64,000 bases of DNA from Nocardioides panacisoli (GCF_019448235.1 NZ_CP080409.1:3286001-3350000), one strand, 5' to 3'. Shown: positions 16,618-25,365, counted from the stretch's first letter. Translations and numbers: made by a program. The notes: generated by a model not told the origin, from the letters alone.

Positions 16618-17601
16618 TCACACCGTGCAGTCCGGCGGTCGCCAGTCGGCGAGGTCGGCCACCTCGAACCGCGCCAGCTGCGGGACCAGCGGCCGGCCGC
16701 CCCGACGCCAGTACGGCGCCGAGGTCGACTCGCTCAGCACCCACAGGTGCTCCTCGCCCAGGGCGGTGCCCTCGGCGCCCGGGATGAAGCCGCGCCGGCG
16801 CTGGCCGGCCTTGAGCTCCCCGCAGCGGGTCGTCGAGCGGACGAACCACACCCGCGGCTCGCCACCGGCCGGCGCGCCCCAGAACGCACCCTGGGTCCGG
16901 GGCGGCACCCACCGCCGTCCGGCGGCCGCGCCGCGACGTACCTCGATCACACCGTCGGCCAGCAGGTCCTGCGGGTCGTACCAGTGGAGCCGGGCACGGC
17001 GGTGGTCGCTCCACCCGACCAGCCCCAGCCGTCCCCGCGCGTCGTGGAGGACGGTCGACCCCCAGACCGGCAGCACGATCGCCCAGGCCCGCTTCGTCGC
17101 GAGGGTGTCGGGGTCCAGCAGCCACAGTCGACGCTTCTCGGTGAGCCACAGTCCGTGCTCGTCCCGGCTGAGCCCGCCGCCGTGGCGGCAGCCGACCGGG
17201 TCGCGGTGCCCGACCTGGCCACCGACCCGCGCCCGCTGCGTGACCCGCTCCCCGTCCCGCAGGTCGATGCGCAGCACGCGGCAGTACTTGTGGCCCACCG
17301 CTCCGTGGTCGTAGCCGCTGACCCAGGCCGTCCGACCGCGCACGACCAGCCCCTGCGGCACGAACTCGCTGTCGGTGTGGGGCAGCCAGCGTGCCGCGCA
17401 CATCGACTCGTCGTTGGGGAAGCGGTCCAACGCGCCCCGCAGGTACGCCGGGGCGGTCCCCCCGACGTCGTCCCGCGTCGGCGGACCGCAGCCGGCGACC
17501 GGCCGGTCCTCGGTCGCCGGAGGCTCAGCGGCGGTGCACGCGGTGACCGCGGCCAGCAGGGCGACCCAGGGCACCAGCCACCTGCCGCGTCGCGCTCGCA
17601 T
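16618..17601 (-). CDS. Secreted lipoprotein, beta-propeller-like, unknown function
   Basis: 327 aa from ATG 17601 (MRARRGRWLVPWVALLAAVTAC). It has a basic start, a hydrophobic core and a lipobox ending in Cys22, so it is a lipid-anchored extracytoplasmic protein. The mature part has repeating strands with Trp/Asp-rich turns (TAWVSGYDHGAVGHKYCRVLRI; LWLTEKRRLWLLDPDTLATK; RLGLVGWSDHRRARLHWYD), in the manner of a 5-7-bladed propeller, and seven or so cysteines that may form disulfides. The family is not recognised. It converges with rpmG and is divergent from the hadA-like gene at 17656. Confidence 0.8.
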   Translation of the reverse strand: MRARRGRWLVPWVALLAAVTACTAAEPPATEDRPVAGCGPPTRDDVGGTAPAYLRGALDRFPNDESMCAARWLPHTDSEFVPQGLVVRGRTAWVSGYDHGAVGHKYCRVLRIDLRDGERVTQRARVGGQVGHRDPVGCRHGGGLSRDEHGLWLTEKRRLWLLDPDTLATKRAWAIVLPVWGSTVLHDARGRLGLVGWSDHRRARLHWYDPQDLLADGVIEVRRGAAAGRRWVPPRTQGAFWGAPAGGEPRVWFVRSTTRCGELKAGQRRRGFIPGAEGTALGEEHLWVLSESTSAPYWRRGGRPLVPQLARFEVADLADWRPPDCTV

Positions 17602-17655
17602 GCCGCCGCAGCCTACGAGGTCCCGGTGCCCGAACGGCTGCCCTAGGCTGGCGCC

Positions 17656-18054
17656 ATGCCGATCGATGCCTCGCTGGCCGGACGGGAGTTCCCCGAGACC
17701 GCGCCGTACGCCGTCACCGCGGACGCGGTGGCCGCCTTCGCCGAATCCGTGGGTGCCGCCGCCGAGCCGGTGCCACCGACCTTCCCGATCGTGGTGACCT
17801 TCGAGGCGATGCTGGGCTTCCTCGAGGCCGAGCAGGTCGACCTGTCCCGGATCGTGCACGGCGACCAGAAGTTCTCCTACACCCGCCCGGTGCGGGTGGG
17901 CGACGAGCTGCGGGCGCGGCTGCGGGTGGAGAAGGTCCGCTCGCGCGGCGGCGCGGACTTCGTGTCGACCACCAGCGAGATCGTCGATGCCGACGACGCG
18001 ACCGTCTGCACCGCACAGGCCACGCTGGTCCACCGGTCCGGGGAGGACGCATGA
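17656..18054 (+). CDS. hadA: FAS1-type dehydratase, MaoC N-terminal half (HadA-like)
   Basis: 132 aa from ATG 17656, a single hot-dog fold. Signals are 'AGREFPETAPYAVTADAVAAFAESVG' (in part), 'PPTFPIVVTFEAMLGFLEAE' (in part) and 'IVHGDQKFSYTRPVRVGDELRARLRVEKV' (in part), as in HadA/HadC and the N-terminal half of MaoC enzymes. This subunit gives the substrate tunnel but lacks the catalytic Asp-His pair, supplied by the HadB-like partner that starts 4 nt before its stop (ATGA). Together they dehydrate 3-hydroxyacyl thioesters. Mycobacteria use them for mycolic-acid elongation; this organism probably lacks mycolates, so the acyl substrate is open. Confidence 0.88.
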   Translation: MPIDASLAGREFPETAPYAVTADAVAAFAESVGAAAEPVPPTFPIVVTFEAMLGFLEAEQVDLSRIVHGDQKFSYTRPVRVGDELRARLRVEKVRSRGGADFVSTTSEIVDADDATVCTAQATLVHRSGEDA

Positions 18055-18449
18055 CACTCACGACGGGTGCGGAGCTCGCGCCGCAGGACTACACGATCAC
18101 GCGGGCCGACCTCCGTGCGTACGCCGAGGCCAGCGGTGACCACAACCCGATCCACCAGGACGAGGCGGTCGCGACCGCGGTGGGCCTGCCGGGCGTGATC
18201 GCACACGGCATGTACACCATGGCGCTGGTCGCCCGCGCCGTCGCCACCTGGACCGACGGTGCGGAGGTCGTCGACCTCGGCTGCCGCTTCACCGCCCCCG
18301 TCGTCGTGCCCGCGGAGGGCGGCGCCACGGTGCGCGTCGCCGGCACCGTCAAGGCCGTCGAGGACGGCCTCGCCACCCTCGCACTGGAGGTCACCAGCGG
18401 CGAGGAGAAGGTGCTGGGTGCGCCCAAGGCGGTCGTGCGGCTTGGCTGA
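18051..18449 (+). CDS. hadB: MaoC-like catalytic dehydratase subunit (HadB-like)
   Basis: 132 aa from ATG 18051, overlapping the previous stop by 4 nt. The hydratase 2 motif is present as SGDHNPIHQD, with catalytic Asp30 and His35, followed by 'AVGLPGVIAHGMYTMALVARA' (in part). It forms the active half of a 3-hydroxyacyl-(ACP or CoA) dehydratase with the preceding protein. HadC, the third mycobacterial subunit, is absent here. The end of the gene overlaps the possible TTG start of murB, so hadA-hadB-murB is probably one transcript, as in other actinobacteria. Confidence 0.92.
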   Translation: MTLTTGAELAPQDYTITRADLRAYAEASGDHNPIHQDEAVATAVGLPGVIAHGMYTMALVARAVATWTDGAEVVDLGCRFTAPVVVPAEGGATVRVAGTVKAVEDGLATLALEVTSGEEKVLGAPKAVVRLG

Positions 18450-18468
18450 GCCGAGGAACCCCCAGGCA

Positions 18469-19518
18469 GTGCAGGCCGAGCCGCGTGGTCCGGCCGGGTC
18501 CCATGCACTCGCCGCCCGGACGACCCTGCGGTTGGGCGGCCCCGCCCGCGCCTGGGTACGGGCCGAGACCGAGTCGGCGCTGGCCGATGCCGTCGCCGCC
18601 GCCGACGCCGCCGGCGAGCCGGTGCTCGTGCTCGGCGGGGGCAGCAACGTCGTCGTCGCCGACGACGGCTTCCCGGGCACCGTGGTCGAGGTCGCCACCA
18701 CCGGCATCGAGGCCGACGGCACCCGGGTCCGGGTCGCGGCCGGCGAGGACTGGGACGCCCTCGTCGCGCATGCCGTCGATCGTGACTGGTCCGGCATCGA
18801 GGCACTCTCCGGCATCCCCGGCTCGGTCGGCGCCACGCCGGTCCAGAACGTCGGCGCCTACGGCCAGGAGGTCTCCCAGACCATCGCCGAGGTGCGGGTG
18901 TGGGACCGCCGCGCCGGCGAGGTGAGGAACTACCCCGCCGACGAGTGCGACTTCGGCTACCGCACGTCCCGGTTCAAGGCCGACCGGTACGACGACCGCG
19001 GCGGCGCCCACGTGGTGCTCTCGGTGACCTTCGACCTCGCCGAGGGACCCCTCGGCGCGCCGGTGGCCTATGCCGAGCTGGCGCGCCACCTCGGCGTCGC
19101 GGTGGGGGAGCGGGCGCCGGCGAGCGACGTCCGGTCCGCGGTGCTCGGGCTGCGCCGCGGCAAGGGCATGGTGCTCGACCCGGACGACCACGACACCTGG
19201 AGCGCCGGGTCCTTCTTCACCAACCCGATCATCGCGCCCGACCGTGTCCCCGACGGCGCGCCCGCCTTCGCGACCGACGACCCGGACCTGGTCAAGACCA
19301 GCGCCGCGTGGCTGATCGAGCACGCGGGCTTCGGCAAGGGGCACCCGGGATCGGGCGCCGCACGGCTGTCCACCAAGCACACGCTCGCGCTGACCAACCG
19401 GGGCAGCGCGACGACGGCGGACCTGCTGGCGCTCGCCCGCGAGGTCCGCGACGGGGTGCGTGAGGCCTACGGCATCACGCTGGTCAACGAGCCGGTGCTC
19501 GTCGGCTGCACGCTCTAG
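18469..19518 (+). CDS. murB: UDP-N-acetylenolpyruvoylglucosamine reductase
   Basis: 349 aa from GTG 18469, with AGGA 12 nt upstream; TTG at 18442, overlapping hadB, is a possible alternative start. FAD-binding motifs are 'TTLRLGGPARAWV', 'PVLVLGGGSNVVVADDGFPG' (in part) and 'LSGIPGSVGATPVQNVGAYGQE' (in part). The active site has 'GYRTSRFK' (Arg) and 'SAGSFFTNPII' with the Ser that protonates the enol, plus 'KHTLALTNRGSAT'. It makes UDP-MurNAc with NADPH, the second step of peptidoglycan precursor synthesis in the cytoplasm. It follows hadB with almost no gap. Confidence 0.96.
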   Translation: MQAEPRGPAGSHALAARTTLRLGGPARAWVRAETESALADAVAAADAAGEPVLVLGGGSNVVVADDGFPGTVVEVATTGIEADGTRVRVAAGEDWDALVAHAVDRDWSGIEALSGIPGSVGATPVQNVGAYGQEVSQTIAEVRVWDRRAGEVRNYPADECDFGYRTSRFKADRYDDRGGAHVVLSVTFDLAEGPLGAPVAYAELARHLGVAVGERAPASDVRSAVLGLRRGKGMVLDPDDHDTWSAGSFFTNPIIAPDRVPDGAPAFATDDPDLVKTSAAWLIEHAGFGKGHPGSGAARLSTKHTLALTNRGSATTADLLALAREVRDGVREAYGITLVNEPVLVGCTL

Positions 19519-19524
19519 GGAGAG

Positions 19525-20007
19525 TCAGTAGCCGGGGCCGGAGAACGCGCCCAGTCCGATGAAGGCCAGCACCGCGAGGGTGCCCAGCAGCGTGAGCACG
19601 CCGAGCACGGTGCCGATGATGCTGCACACCAGGCCGGCGACGGCGTTGCCGCGGTTGCCGTAGCGGGCCGGGTCGGCGTCGATCTCCGAGCGGGCCCGCA
19701 GGCCCTGCCAGATCCCGAACGGGCCCACCAGGGCGCCGAGTGCGCCGAGGAACCCGCACAGGCAGGCACCGATCACCGCGACCGCGATGCTGGTGATCCC
19801 CAGCGCCAGCGACGTGGTCGCCCCGGTGTGCGACAGCGGCACCGCGGGTCCGTAGCCACCCATCGGGGCGCCGTACGCCGGCGGCGTGCCGTAGGGCGGC
19901 GTACCCGGTGGGGGTGGGGGAGGCGGCGACCCGCCGTCGGACCAGTCGGACCAGCCGGACTCCTCGGGACGGTCCTCGCCACCCGGGGGCGGGTAGTGCT
20001 CGCTCAC
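19525..20007 (-). CDS. DUF4190-like membrane protein
   Basis: 160 aa from GTG 20007. Residues 1-50 are a proline/glycine-rich cytoplasmic tail with a run of prolines and 'YG' repeats. Two long hydrophobic hairpins follow, separated by 'GIWQGLRARSEIDADPARYGNRGNAVAG' (in part); that loop, with a short helix then 'NRGNA.AG', is the hallmark of DUF4190/DUF4870-like proteins. Function is unknown. The start overlaps the stop of the adenosine deaminase gene by 4 nt (GTGA), so the two are co-translated. The gene ends 6 nt from the convergent murB stop. Confidence 0.85.
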   Translation of the reverse strand: MSEHYPPPGGEDRPEESGWSDWSDGGSPPPPPPPGTPPYGTPPAYGAPMGGYGPAVPLSHTGATTSLALGITSIAVAVIGACLCGFLGALGALVGPFGIWQGLRARSEIDADPARYGNRGNAVAGLVCSIIGTVLGVLTLLGTLAVLAFIGLGAFSGPGY

Positions 20008-21044
20008 GCGGGCAGTGTTCCATCCCGTGGGTCCGGGGCCGCCAACCAGGCGTCGATGTCGGCCATCGCCTGCTTGACGACCTCCTCCGGCGCGCGGCTG
20101 GCGCGGAAGGACATCCGTGCCAGTTCGGCGAGCTGGGTGTCGTCGAGGTCGTGGGCGGCCCGCATCGTGGCGTACTGCCCGGCCAGACGGGACCCGAAGA
20201 GCAGCGGGTCGTCGGCCCCCAGCGCGAGGGTGGCGCCGGCCTCCATCAGCTGCGGGACGGGCACCGAGCTCAGGTCGGAGTGGACGCCGAGGGAGACGTT
20301 CGAGGTCGGGCAGATCTCCAGTGCCACGCCGGCCTCGACGATGCGGTCCAGCAGTGCGGGGTCCTCGACCGCACGCACGCCGTGCCCGAGCCGGTCGGCG
20401 TGCAGCACGTCCAGGCACACCTCGATGTGCTCGGGCCCGCACAGCTCGCCGCCGTGCGGTGCGAGCATCAGGCCGGCGCGCTCGGCGATCGAGAACGCCT
20501 TCTCGAACTCCCGCGTCGTCCCACGCCGCTCGTCGTTGGACAGCCCGAAGCCGATCACGCCGTGACCGACGTACTGCGCCGCCAGGCGGGCCAGCGTGCG
20601 GGCGTCGAGCGGGTGGCGGGTGCGGTTCGCGGCGATGATGACGCCCATGCCGACGCCGGTGCGCTCGGAGGCGTCGCGCACCGCGTCCAGCACGAGGTCG
20701 GTGAAGGCGGTGGTGTTGCCGAACCGGCTGGCGTAGCCGCTAGGGTCGACCTGGATCTCCAGCCAGCGGCCGCCGTCGCGGGCATCGTCCTCGGCCGCCT
20801 CCCGGACCAGCCGGCGTACGTCGTCCTCGGTGCGCAACACGCTCCGCGCGACGTCGTACAGCCGCTGGAAGCGGAACCAGCCCTTCTCGTCGCGTGCCGA
20901 CAGCTGCGGTGGCCACTGGTGCACGAGTGCGTCCGGGAGGTGGATCCCGTCGCGTTCGGCGAGCTCGAGCAGGGTCTCGTGGCGCATCGACCCGGTGAAG
21001 TGCAGGTGCAGGTGGGCCTTCGGCAGCGCATGGAGGTCCCGCAT
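20004..21044 (-). CDS. add: Adenosine deaminase family protein
   Basis: 346 aa from ATG 21044; the in-frame extension upstream runs into tRNA-Trp and was rejected. Zinc and catalytic motifs are all present: HLHLHFTGS (HxH), 'MLAPHGGELCGPEHI' (His and proton-shuttle Glu), 'DRLGHGVRA', 'EICPTSNVSLG' and 'LGADDPLLF' (the Asp pair; most family members have S/T-DDP here). It deaminates adenosine or deoxyadenosine, or a related 6-aminopurine nucleoside, to inosine in purine salvage. Cytoplasmic. It is transcribed away from tRNA-Trp and coupled to the DUF4190-like gene. Confidence 0.93.
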   Translation of the reverse strand: MRDLHALPKAHLHLHFTGSMRHETLLELAERDGIHLPDALVHQWPPQLSARDEKGWFRFQRLYDVARSVLRTEDDVRRLVREAAEDDARDGGRWLEIQVDPSGYASRFGNTTAFTDLVLDAVRDASERTGVGMGVIIAANRTRHPLDARTLARLAAQYVGHGVIGFGLSNDERRGTTREFEKAFSIAERAGLMLAPHGGELCGPEHIEVCLDVLHADRLGHGVRAVEDPALLDRIVEAGVALEICPTSNVSLGVHSDLSSVPVPQLMEAGATLALGADDPLLFGSRLAGQYATMRAAHDLDDTQLAELARMSFRASRAPEEVVKQAMADIDAWLAAPDPRDGTLPA

Positions 21045-21181
21045 CCGGGCAGCGTAACGGCCACCGGGAGCGGGCGATTGGTCGCCGCTGGTCGGAGTGC
21101 GTAGACTCCACCCCTGGTGGCTTTCCCACATGCTCAGTCGCGCCCTCACGCAGGTCGCGCTCGGGGCGGGTCGGCCGTCGG

Positions 21182-21254
21182 AGGGCACTAGCTCAATTGG
21201 CAGAGCATCGGTCTCCAAAACCGAAGGTTGGGGGTTCAAGTCCCTCGTGCCCTG
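21182..21254 (+). tRNA. tRNA-Trp (CCA)
   Basis: 73 nt. The acceptor AGGGCAC (21182-21188) pairs with GTGCCCT (21247-21253), discriminator G at 21254. The anticodon stem TCGGT/ACCGA encloses loop CTCCAAA with CCA. It lies directly before secE, as in nearly all actinobacteria. Confidence 0.96.
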
Positions 21255-21296
21255 CGAGAAGTGACGAACTCGGAAGCGATGGATGAGGTGAGCAGC

Positions 21297-21563
21297 GTGT
21301 CGGACGCCGACACCGTCCGCGGGGACCGCGGTCCCGGCAAGCCGGACCGGTCCGGCGCTGACAAGCGCACCGGTCCGGTGACCTTCTACCGCCAGGTGGT
21401 CGCCGAGCTCCGCAAGGTGGTCTACCCCACGCGGGACCAGCTGGTGACCTACTTCCTCGTCGTGATGGCCTTCGTGCTGGTGATGATCGGCATCATCACC
21501 GCGCTGGACTACGCCTTCGGCCAGTTGGTGTTCGAGGTCTTCGGTGGCGCAGGAAGTCTCTGA
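21297..21563 (+). CDS. secE: Preprotein translocase subunit SecE
   Basis: 88 aa from GTG 21297, chosen because a seven-base ribosome site GAGGTGA (21285-21291) sits 5 nt upstream. ATG 21279 would add six residues but has only a poor site. It has a charged N-terminus, then the amphipathic helix '[23 protein letters not shown]' (in part) and one membrane helix '[22 protein letters not shown]' (in part), the minimal single-span SecE of Gram-positive bacteria. It clamps SecY in the SecYEG channel. tRNA-Trp precedes it and nusG follows 17 nt later. Confidence 0.95.
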   Translation: MSDADTVRGDRGPGKPDRSGADKRTGPVTFYRQVVAELRKVVYPTRDQLVTYFLVVMAFVLVMIGIITALDYAFGQLVFEVFGGAGSL

Positions 21564-21580
21564 TCAGGATGGAGCAGGAC

Positions 21581-22393
21581 GTGAGTGAGCAGTACGACGG
21601 CGACTCGATGACCGAGCAGGACTCGGCGACCGAGTCGGACTCGACCTTCGAGCAGGACTCGGTGGTCGATCCCGTCGAGACCCCCGAGGACTCCGTGGAG
21701 GAGACCGACGACGCCGGGACCGACGCCGACGAGGCGACGGAGGAGGAGCCCGCCGCGGCCGCGGACCCGCTGGAGGAGTTCCGCCGCGAGCTGTGGGCCA
21801 AGCCCGGCGAGTGGTTCGTCGTGCACACCTACTCCGGCCAGGAGAACGGGGTCAAGCGCAACCTCGAGAACCGCATCACCTCGCTCAACATGGAGGACTA
21901 CATCCACGAGATCGTGGTCCCCACCGAGGAGGTCGCGGAGATCAAGAACGGCCAGCGCAAGATGGTCAAGCGGACCGTCCTGCCCGGCTACGTCCTGGTC
22001 CGCATGGACCTGACCGACGAGTCGTGGGCCGCCGTACGCCACACCCCGTCGGTGACGGGCTTCGTGGGCCACAGCCACCAGCCCGTGCCGCTGAGCATGG
22101 GTGAGGTCGAGAACATGCTGGCCCCCACGATCGTGCCCTCCGAGCCGGTCGTCGTCGACGCCGACCAGGGTGCGGCGGCTTCCTCCGGCGGTGGGCAGCC
22201 GGCCAAGAAGCCGGTCGAGGTCGCGGACTTCGCCGTGGACGACTCGGTGCTCATCGTCGACGGCGCGTTCGCGACGCTGCACGCCACGATCACCGAGATC
22301 AACGCCGAGTCGCAGCGGGTCAAGGCGCTGGTGGAGATCTTCGGCCGCGAGACCCCCGTCGAGCTCAGCTTCGACCAGGTGCAGCGCGTCTGA
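21581..22393 (+). CDS. nusG: Transcription termination/antitermination protein NusG
   Basis: 270 aa from GTG 21581, with GGAG 6 nt upstream; ATG 21569 is a possible start four residues longer. Residues 1 to about 60 are an acidic, disordered extension of the type seen in actinobacterial NusG. The NGN domain follows ('[20 protein letters not shown]', '[19 protein letters not shown]', 'VTGFVG' in part). The KOW domain is at the end ('[22 protein letters not shown]' in part; '[16 protein letters not shown]'). It binds RNA polymerase and couples it to Rho or ribosomal S10. A Ser/Gly/Gln-rich linker separates NGN and KOW. Confidence 0.96.
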   Translation: MSEQYDGDSMTEQDSATESDSTFEQDSVVDPVETPEDSVEETDDAGTDADEATEEEPAAAADPLEEFRRELWAKPGEWFVVHTYSGQENGVKRNLENRITSLNMEDYIHEIVVPTEEVAEIKNGQRKMVKRTVLPGYVLVRMDLTDESWAAVRHTPSVTGFVGHSHQPVPLSMGEVENMLAPTIVPSEPVVVDADQGAAASSGGGQPAKKPVEVADFAVDDSVLIVDGAFATLHATITEINAESQRVKALVEIFGRETPVELSFDQVQRV

Positions 22394-22394
22394 C

Positions 22395-22437
22395 GGTCCG
22401 GCCTCGCTCGCGAGCTTGCGAGCGAGCATGCCGGACC
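22395..22437 (+). terminator. Hairpin after nusG
   Basis: Starts 2 nt after the nusG stop. The outer stem GGTCCGGC (22395-22402) pairs with GCCGGACC (22430-22437), and the inner stem CTCGCTCGC (22403-22411) with GCGAGCGAG (22418-22426), with a 3-nt bulge. There is no T run. It is a probable terminator or transcript-end stabiliser for secE-nusG. Confidence 0.65.
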
Positions 22438-22452
22438 GACAGGACCGAGTTG

Positions 22453-22505
22453 GGTCGAGCGAGCGCGCGGCTGAGCCTGCGAAGCCGCGACCGCGGGTCG
22501 AGACC
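22453..22505 (+). repeat. REP-like element, nusG-rplK gap
   Basis: Begins GGTCGAGC and ends GGTCGAGACC with a GC-rich, partly self-complementary centre. Same end motifs as the elements at 46018, 56134 and 63568. It occupies the 256-nt nusG-rplK gap together with the hairpin at 22395; the rplK promoter must lie between here and 22640. Confidence 0.55.
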
Positions 22506-22649
22506 CACCGCAGCGTTCGGACGGACCGCACCCGATTTCGTCCCCACGCGAAAACCCCGCACAATGTGAGGGTTGCCCACGTGGCGACCGCAGGTGGCAG
22601 AGGGCGCCCGACGCCCTCGTCATGACCACGAGAGAGAAAGAGAAACGCA

Positions 22650-23078
22650 ATGCCTCCCAAGAAGAAGATCGCCGCACTCGTCAAGGTGCAGCTGCAGGCG
22701 GGTTCTGCCTCCCCGGCCCCGCCGGTCGGTACGGCGCTCGGTCCGCACGGCGTCAACATCATGGACTTCTGCAAGGCGTACAACGCCGAGACCGAGTCCC
22801 TGCGTGGCGAGATCGTGCCGGTCGAGATCACGATCTATGAGGACCGGTCCTTCGACTTCATCACCAAGACGCCGCCGGCGTCGGAGCTGATCAAGAAGGC
22901 AGCGCAGATCAAGAAGGGCTCGAGCGTCCCGCACAAGGAGAAGGTCGGTTCCATCACCGCCGACCAGGTGCGTGAGATCGCCGAGAAGAAGATGCCCGAC
23001 CTCAACGCCAACGACGTCGACCAGGCGATGAAGATCGTGGCGGGCACCGCCCGTTCGATGGGCATCGACACCCCCTGA
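22650..23078 (+). CDS. rplK: 50S ribosomal protein L11
   Basis: 142 aa from ATG 22650, with an AGAGAAAGAGAAA purine tract upstream. It has the N-terminal domain '[29 protein letters not shown]' (in part), including the proline hinge that thiopeptide antibiotics contact, and the C-terminal 23S-binding domain ('[20 protein letters not shown]'-like, and GTARSMGI at the end). It forms the GTPase-associated centre of the large subunit with L10/L12 and 23S rRNA. Family length is normal. It is transcribed with rplA, 75 nt apart. Confidence 0.98.
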   Translation: MPPKKKIAALVKVQLQAGSASPAPPVGTALGPHGVNIMDFCKAYNAETESLRGEIVPVEITIYEDRSFDFITKTPPASELIKKAAQIKKGSSVPHKEKVGSITADQVREIAEKKMPDLNANDVDQAMKIVAGTARSMGIDTP

Positions 23079-23153
23079 CCGTCGGCACGTACGCCGAACC
23101 CTGTGGCAGGGCCGCGCTGGCCCGCTGACCACGACTTCTGAGAAGAGGAACCC

Positions 23154-23855
23154 ATGCAGCGCAGCAAGTCCTACCGCGCCGCCGTCGAGACCTTCGACCG
23201 CGACGCCCTGCACACCCCGGCCGAGGCGATCAAGATCGCCAAGTCGGTCAGCAAGAAGAAGTTCGACGAGACCGTCGAGGTCGTCCTGCGGCTCGGGGTC
23301 GACCCGCGTCAGGCCGACCAGATGGTCCGCGGCACCGTCAACCTGCCGCACGGCACGGGCAAGACCGCCCGGGTCCTCGTGTTCGCCACCGCGGACAAGG
23401 CCGAGGCCGCGCGTGAGGCCGGCGCGGACGAGGTCGGCGACGACGAGCTGATCGAGAAGGTGGCCGGCGGCTACCTGGACTTCGACTCGGTCGTGGCCAC
23501 CCCGGACATGATGGGCAAGGTCGGCCGGCTCGGTCGCGTGCTCGGTCCCCGCGGCCTGATGCCGAACCCGAAGACCGGCACCGTCACCCCGGACCCGGCC
23601 AAGGCCGTGACCGACATCAAGGGCGGCAAGATCGAGTTCCGCGTGGACAAGCACGCCAACCTGCACTTCATCATCGGCAAGGCGTCCTTCGGCGAGGAGG
23701 CGCTCACCGAGAACTTCACCGCCGCCGTGGACGAGGTGCTGCGACTGAAGCCGTCCAGCTCCAAGGGCCGCTACGTCAAGAAGGTCACGGTCTCCACGAC
23801 CATGGGCCCGGGCGTGCAGATCGACCCGAGCTCCAAGGAGGTCGCCACCAACTGA
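23154..23855 (+). CDS. rplA: 50S ribosomal protein L1
   Basis: 233 aa from ATG 23154, with ribosome site AGAGGA. It has the two-domain L1 fold: '[36 protein letters not shown]' (in part), the central domain '[24 protein letters not shown]' (in part) and the C-terminal '[18 protein letters not shown]' (in part). It builds the mobile L1 stalk at the E site and can repress its own mRNA. A very stable terminator hairpin follows 25 nt after the stop. Confidence 0.98.
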   Translation: MQRSKSYRAAVETFDRDALHTPAEAIKIAKSVSKKKFDETVEVVLRLGVDPRQADQMVRGTVNLPHGTGKTARVLVFATADKAEAAREAGADEVGDDELIEKVAGGYLDFDSVVATPDMMGKVGRLGRVLGPRGLMPNPKTGTVTPDPAKAVTDIKGGKIEFRVDKHANLHFIIGKASFGEEALTENFTAAVDEVLRLKPSSSKGRYVKKVTVSTTMGPGVQIDPSSKEVATN

Positions 23856-23880
23856 GGTGGTCCGACCCCCTGGGTACTGA

Positions 23881-23928
23881 CGCCGAGTCGGCGTGAACTC
23901 GACGAGTTCACGCCGACTCGGCGCTTTT
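23881..23928 (+). terminator. 20-bp hairpin terminator of rplK-rplA
   Basis: Perfect 20-bp stem, left arm 23881-23900 and right arm 23904-23923 (sharing CGCCGAGTCGGCGTGAACTC and its complement), 3-nt loop GAC, followed by CTTTTG. It is among the strongest intrinsic terminators in the window, and its symmetry means it can also act on the opposed aspB transcript. Confidence 0.9.
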
Positions 23929-23932
23929 GTGG

Positions 23933-23954
23933 GCCGAGTTCACGCCGACTCGGC
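23933..23954. repeat. Direct copy of the terminator right arm
   Basis: GCCGAGTTCACGCCGACTCGGC repeats the right arm of the preceding hairpin almost exactly (the 19 bases GAGTTCACGCCGACTCGGC are identical) and has its own 7-bp arms GCCGAGT/ACTCGGC. It sits 12 nt before the aspB stop and could form alternative pairings with the left arm of the terminator. Confidence 0.7.
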
Positions 23955-23966
23955 CCCGGGGCTCAG

Positions 23967-25244
23967 TCACTTGGTGAGCTGTTCCACCGCGGCCAGGGCG
24001 ACGCACAGGGCGACGCCGGCCATCGCGGTCTCGACGTCGGCCAGCGAGGGGAAGGTCGGGGCCAGGCGGATGTTGCGGTCGTGCGGGTCGTCGCCGTGCG
24101 GGAAGGCCGACCCGGCCGGGGTGAGCGCGATGCCGGCGTCGCCGGCAAACGCGACCACGCGCGAGGCGGTGCCGTCGACCACGTCGAGGTTGACGAAGTA
24201 GCCGCCGGTCGGGCGGCTCCAGGTGGCCACGCCGCGCCCGGCCAGCCGCGCGGTGAGTGCGTCCTCGACCGCGGCGAACTTCGGTGCGATCAGGTCGCGG
24301 TGCTGACGCATGTGGGCGCGCACGCCCTCGGCGTCGCCGAAGAACTCCAGGTGGCGCAGCTGGTTGACCTTGTCGGGGCCGATCGCGGCGAAGGAGAGCC
24401 GCTCCAGCCACCACGCGACGTTCTCCGGCGAGGCGGCGAGTGCCGCGACGCCGGCGCCGGCGAAGGTGATCTTGGAGGTCGAGGCGAACATCACCGGCCG
24501 GTGGGGGTGGCCCGACGCCGCCGCGAGCCCGAGGGCGTCCGCGCTCTTGGTCTCCTCGGCGGTGAGGTGGTGCACGGCGTAGGCGTTGTCCCACAGGATG
24601 CGGAAGTCCGGGGCGGCGGTCGGCATCGCCATCAGCTCGGCGGCGACCTCGGTGCTGCACACCGAGCCGGTGGGGTTGGCATAGGTCGGCACCAGCCACA
24701 TGCCCTTCACTGCCGGGTCGTCGGCGACGAGCTCGCGTACGGCGGCCACGTCGGGACCGTCCTCGTGCATCGGCACCGGCAGCATCTCGATGCCGAGCTC
24801 CTCGAGCATCGTGTAGTGGCGGTCGTAGCCCGGGACCGGCGTGATGAACTTGACCGTCGGCTCGGCCGACCACGGCCGGGGCGAGTCCGGCCCGCCCTTG
24901 AGGATCAGCCAGGTCAGGGTCTGGTACATCATCGTCAGGCTCGAGTTGCCCCCGCACACGACGCGGTCGGCGTCGACGCCGAGCAGGTCGGCGAAGATCT
25001 CCCGCAGTGCCGGCAGGCCCTGCAGTCCGCCGTAGTTGCGGACGTCGGTGCCGTCGGGGTCGACGTGGGTGCTCGGCAGGTCCAGCAGGCCGTTGGACAG
25101 GTCGAGCTGCTCGGGGGCGGGCTTGCCACGGGTGAGATTGAGGTCGAGGCCCTTCGCCCGCAGCGCGTCGTACTCCTCACGCAGGCGGGTGAGCTCGGAG
25201 GCGAGGTCGTCGGCGGACAGGTCGGCGTACGGCGTGGTGGTCAC
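23967..25244 (-). CDS. aspB: Aspartate aminotransferase, Rv3722c (AspB) type
   Basis: 425 aa from ATG 25244. It is a PLP fold-type I transaminase of the Asp_aminotransf (PF12897) group, recognised by '[25 protein letters not shown]' (in part), '[24 protein letters not shown]' (in part), '[12 protein letters not shown]', '[11 protein letters not shown]' (the Asp that pairs with the PLP ring nitrogen) and '[15 protein letters not shown]' with the PLP lysine. The mycobacterial member is the main aspartate aminotransferase (glutamate + oxaloacetate to 2-oxoglutarate + aspartate). Cytoplasmic. It is oriented against its ribosomal-protein neighbours, separating rplA from rplJ. Confidence 0.92.
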   Translation of the reverse strand: MTTTPYADLSADDLASELTRLREEYDALRAKGLDLNLTRGKPAPEQLDLSNGLLDLPSTHVDPDGTDVRNYGGLQGLPALREIFADLLGVDADRVVCGGNSSLTMMYQTLTWLILKGGPDSPRPWSAEPTVKFITPVPGYDRHYTMLEELGIEMLPVPMHEDGPDVAAVRELVADDPAVKGMWLVPTYANPTGSVCSTEVAAELMAMPTAAPDFRILWDNAYAVHHLTAEETKSADALGLAAASGHPHRPVMFASTSKITFAGAGVAALAASPENVAWWLERLSFAAIGPDKVNQLRHLEFFGDAEGVRAHMRQHRDLIAPKFAAVEDALTARLAGRGVATWSRPTGGYFVNLDVVDGTASRVVAFAGDAGIALTPAGSAFPHGDDPHDRNIRLAPTFPSLADVETAMAGVALCVALAAVEQLTK

Positions 25245-25329
25245 CGCCCCATCTTCTCAACTCCCCGGTCCGTGGTGTCGAGACCCCGACGATCGGACGA
25301 CTCGGCCGGGAGGTGGCCCTGCCGCGGTT

Positions 25330-25358
25330 TTGGCGGTGGCGCCGCGACGGCGTACTGT
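25330..25358 (+). promoter_or_regulatory. Promoter of rplJ-rplL
   Basis: TTGGCG (25330-25335) and TACTGT (25353-25358) are separated by exactly 17 bp, a good housekeeping-sigma promoter for a high-GC actinobacterium. It lies in the 324-nt gap between the divergent aspB and rplJ genes, and the L10 leader begins just downstream. Confidence 0.75.
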
Positions 25359-25365
25359 ACTTCTC

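Noticed and set aside
25273..25284. Possible further REP half-element (TGTCGAGACCCC)
   Set aside because: Only one half is present; too short to separate from chance in this composition.
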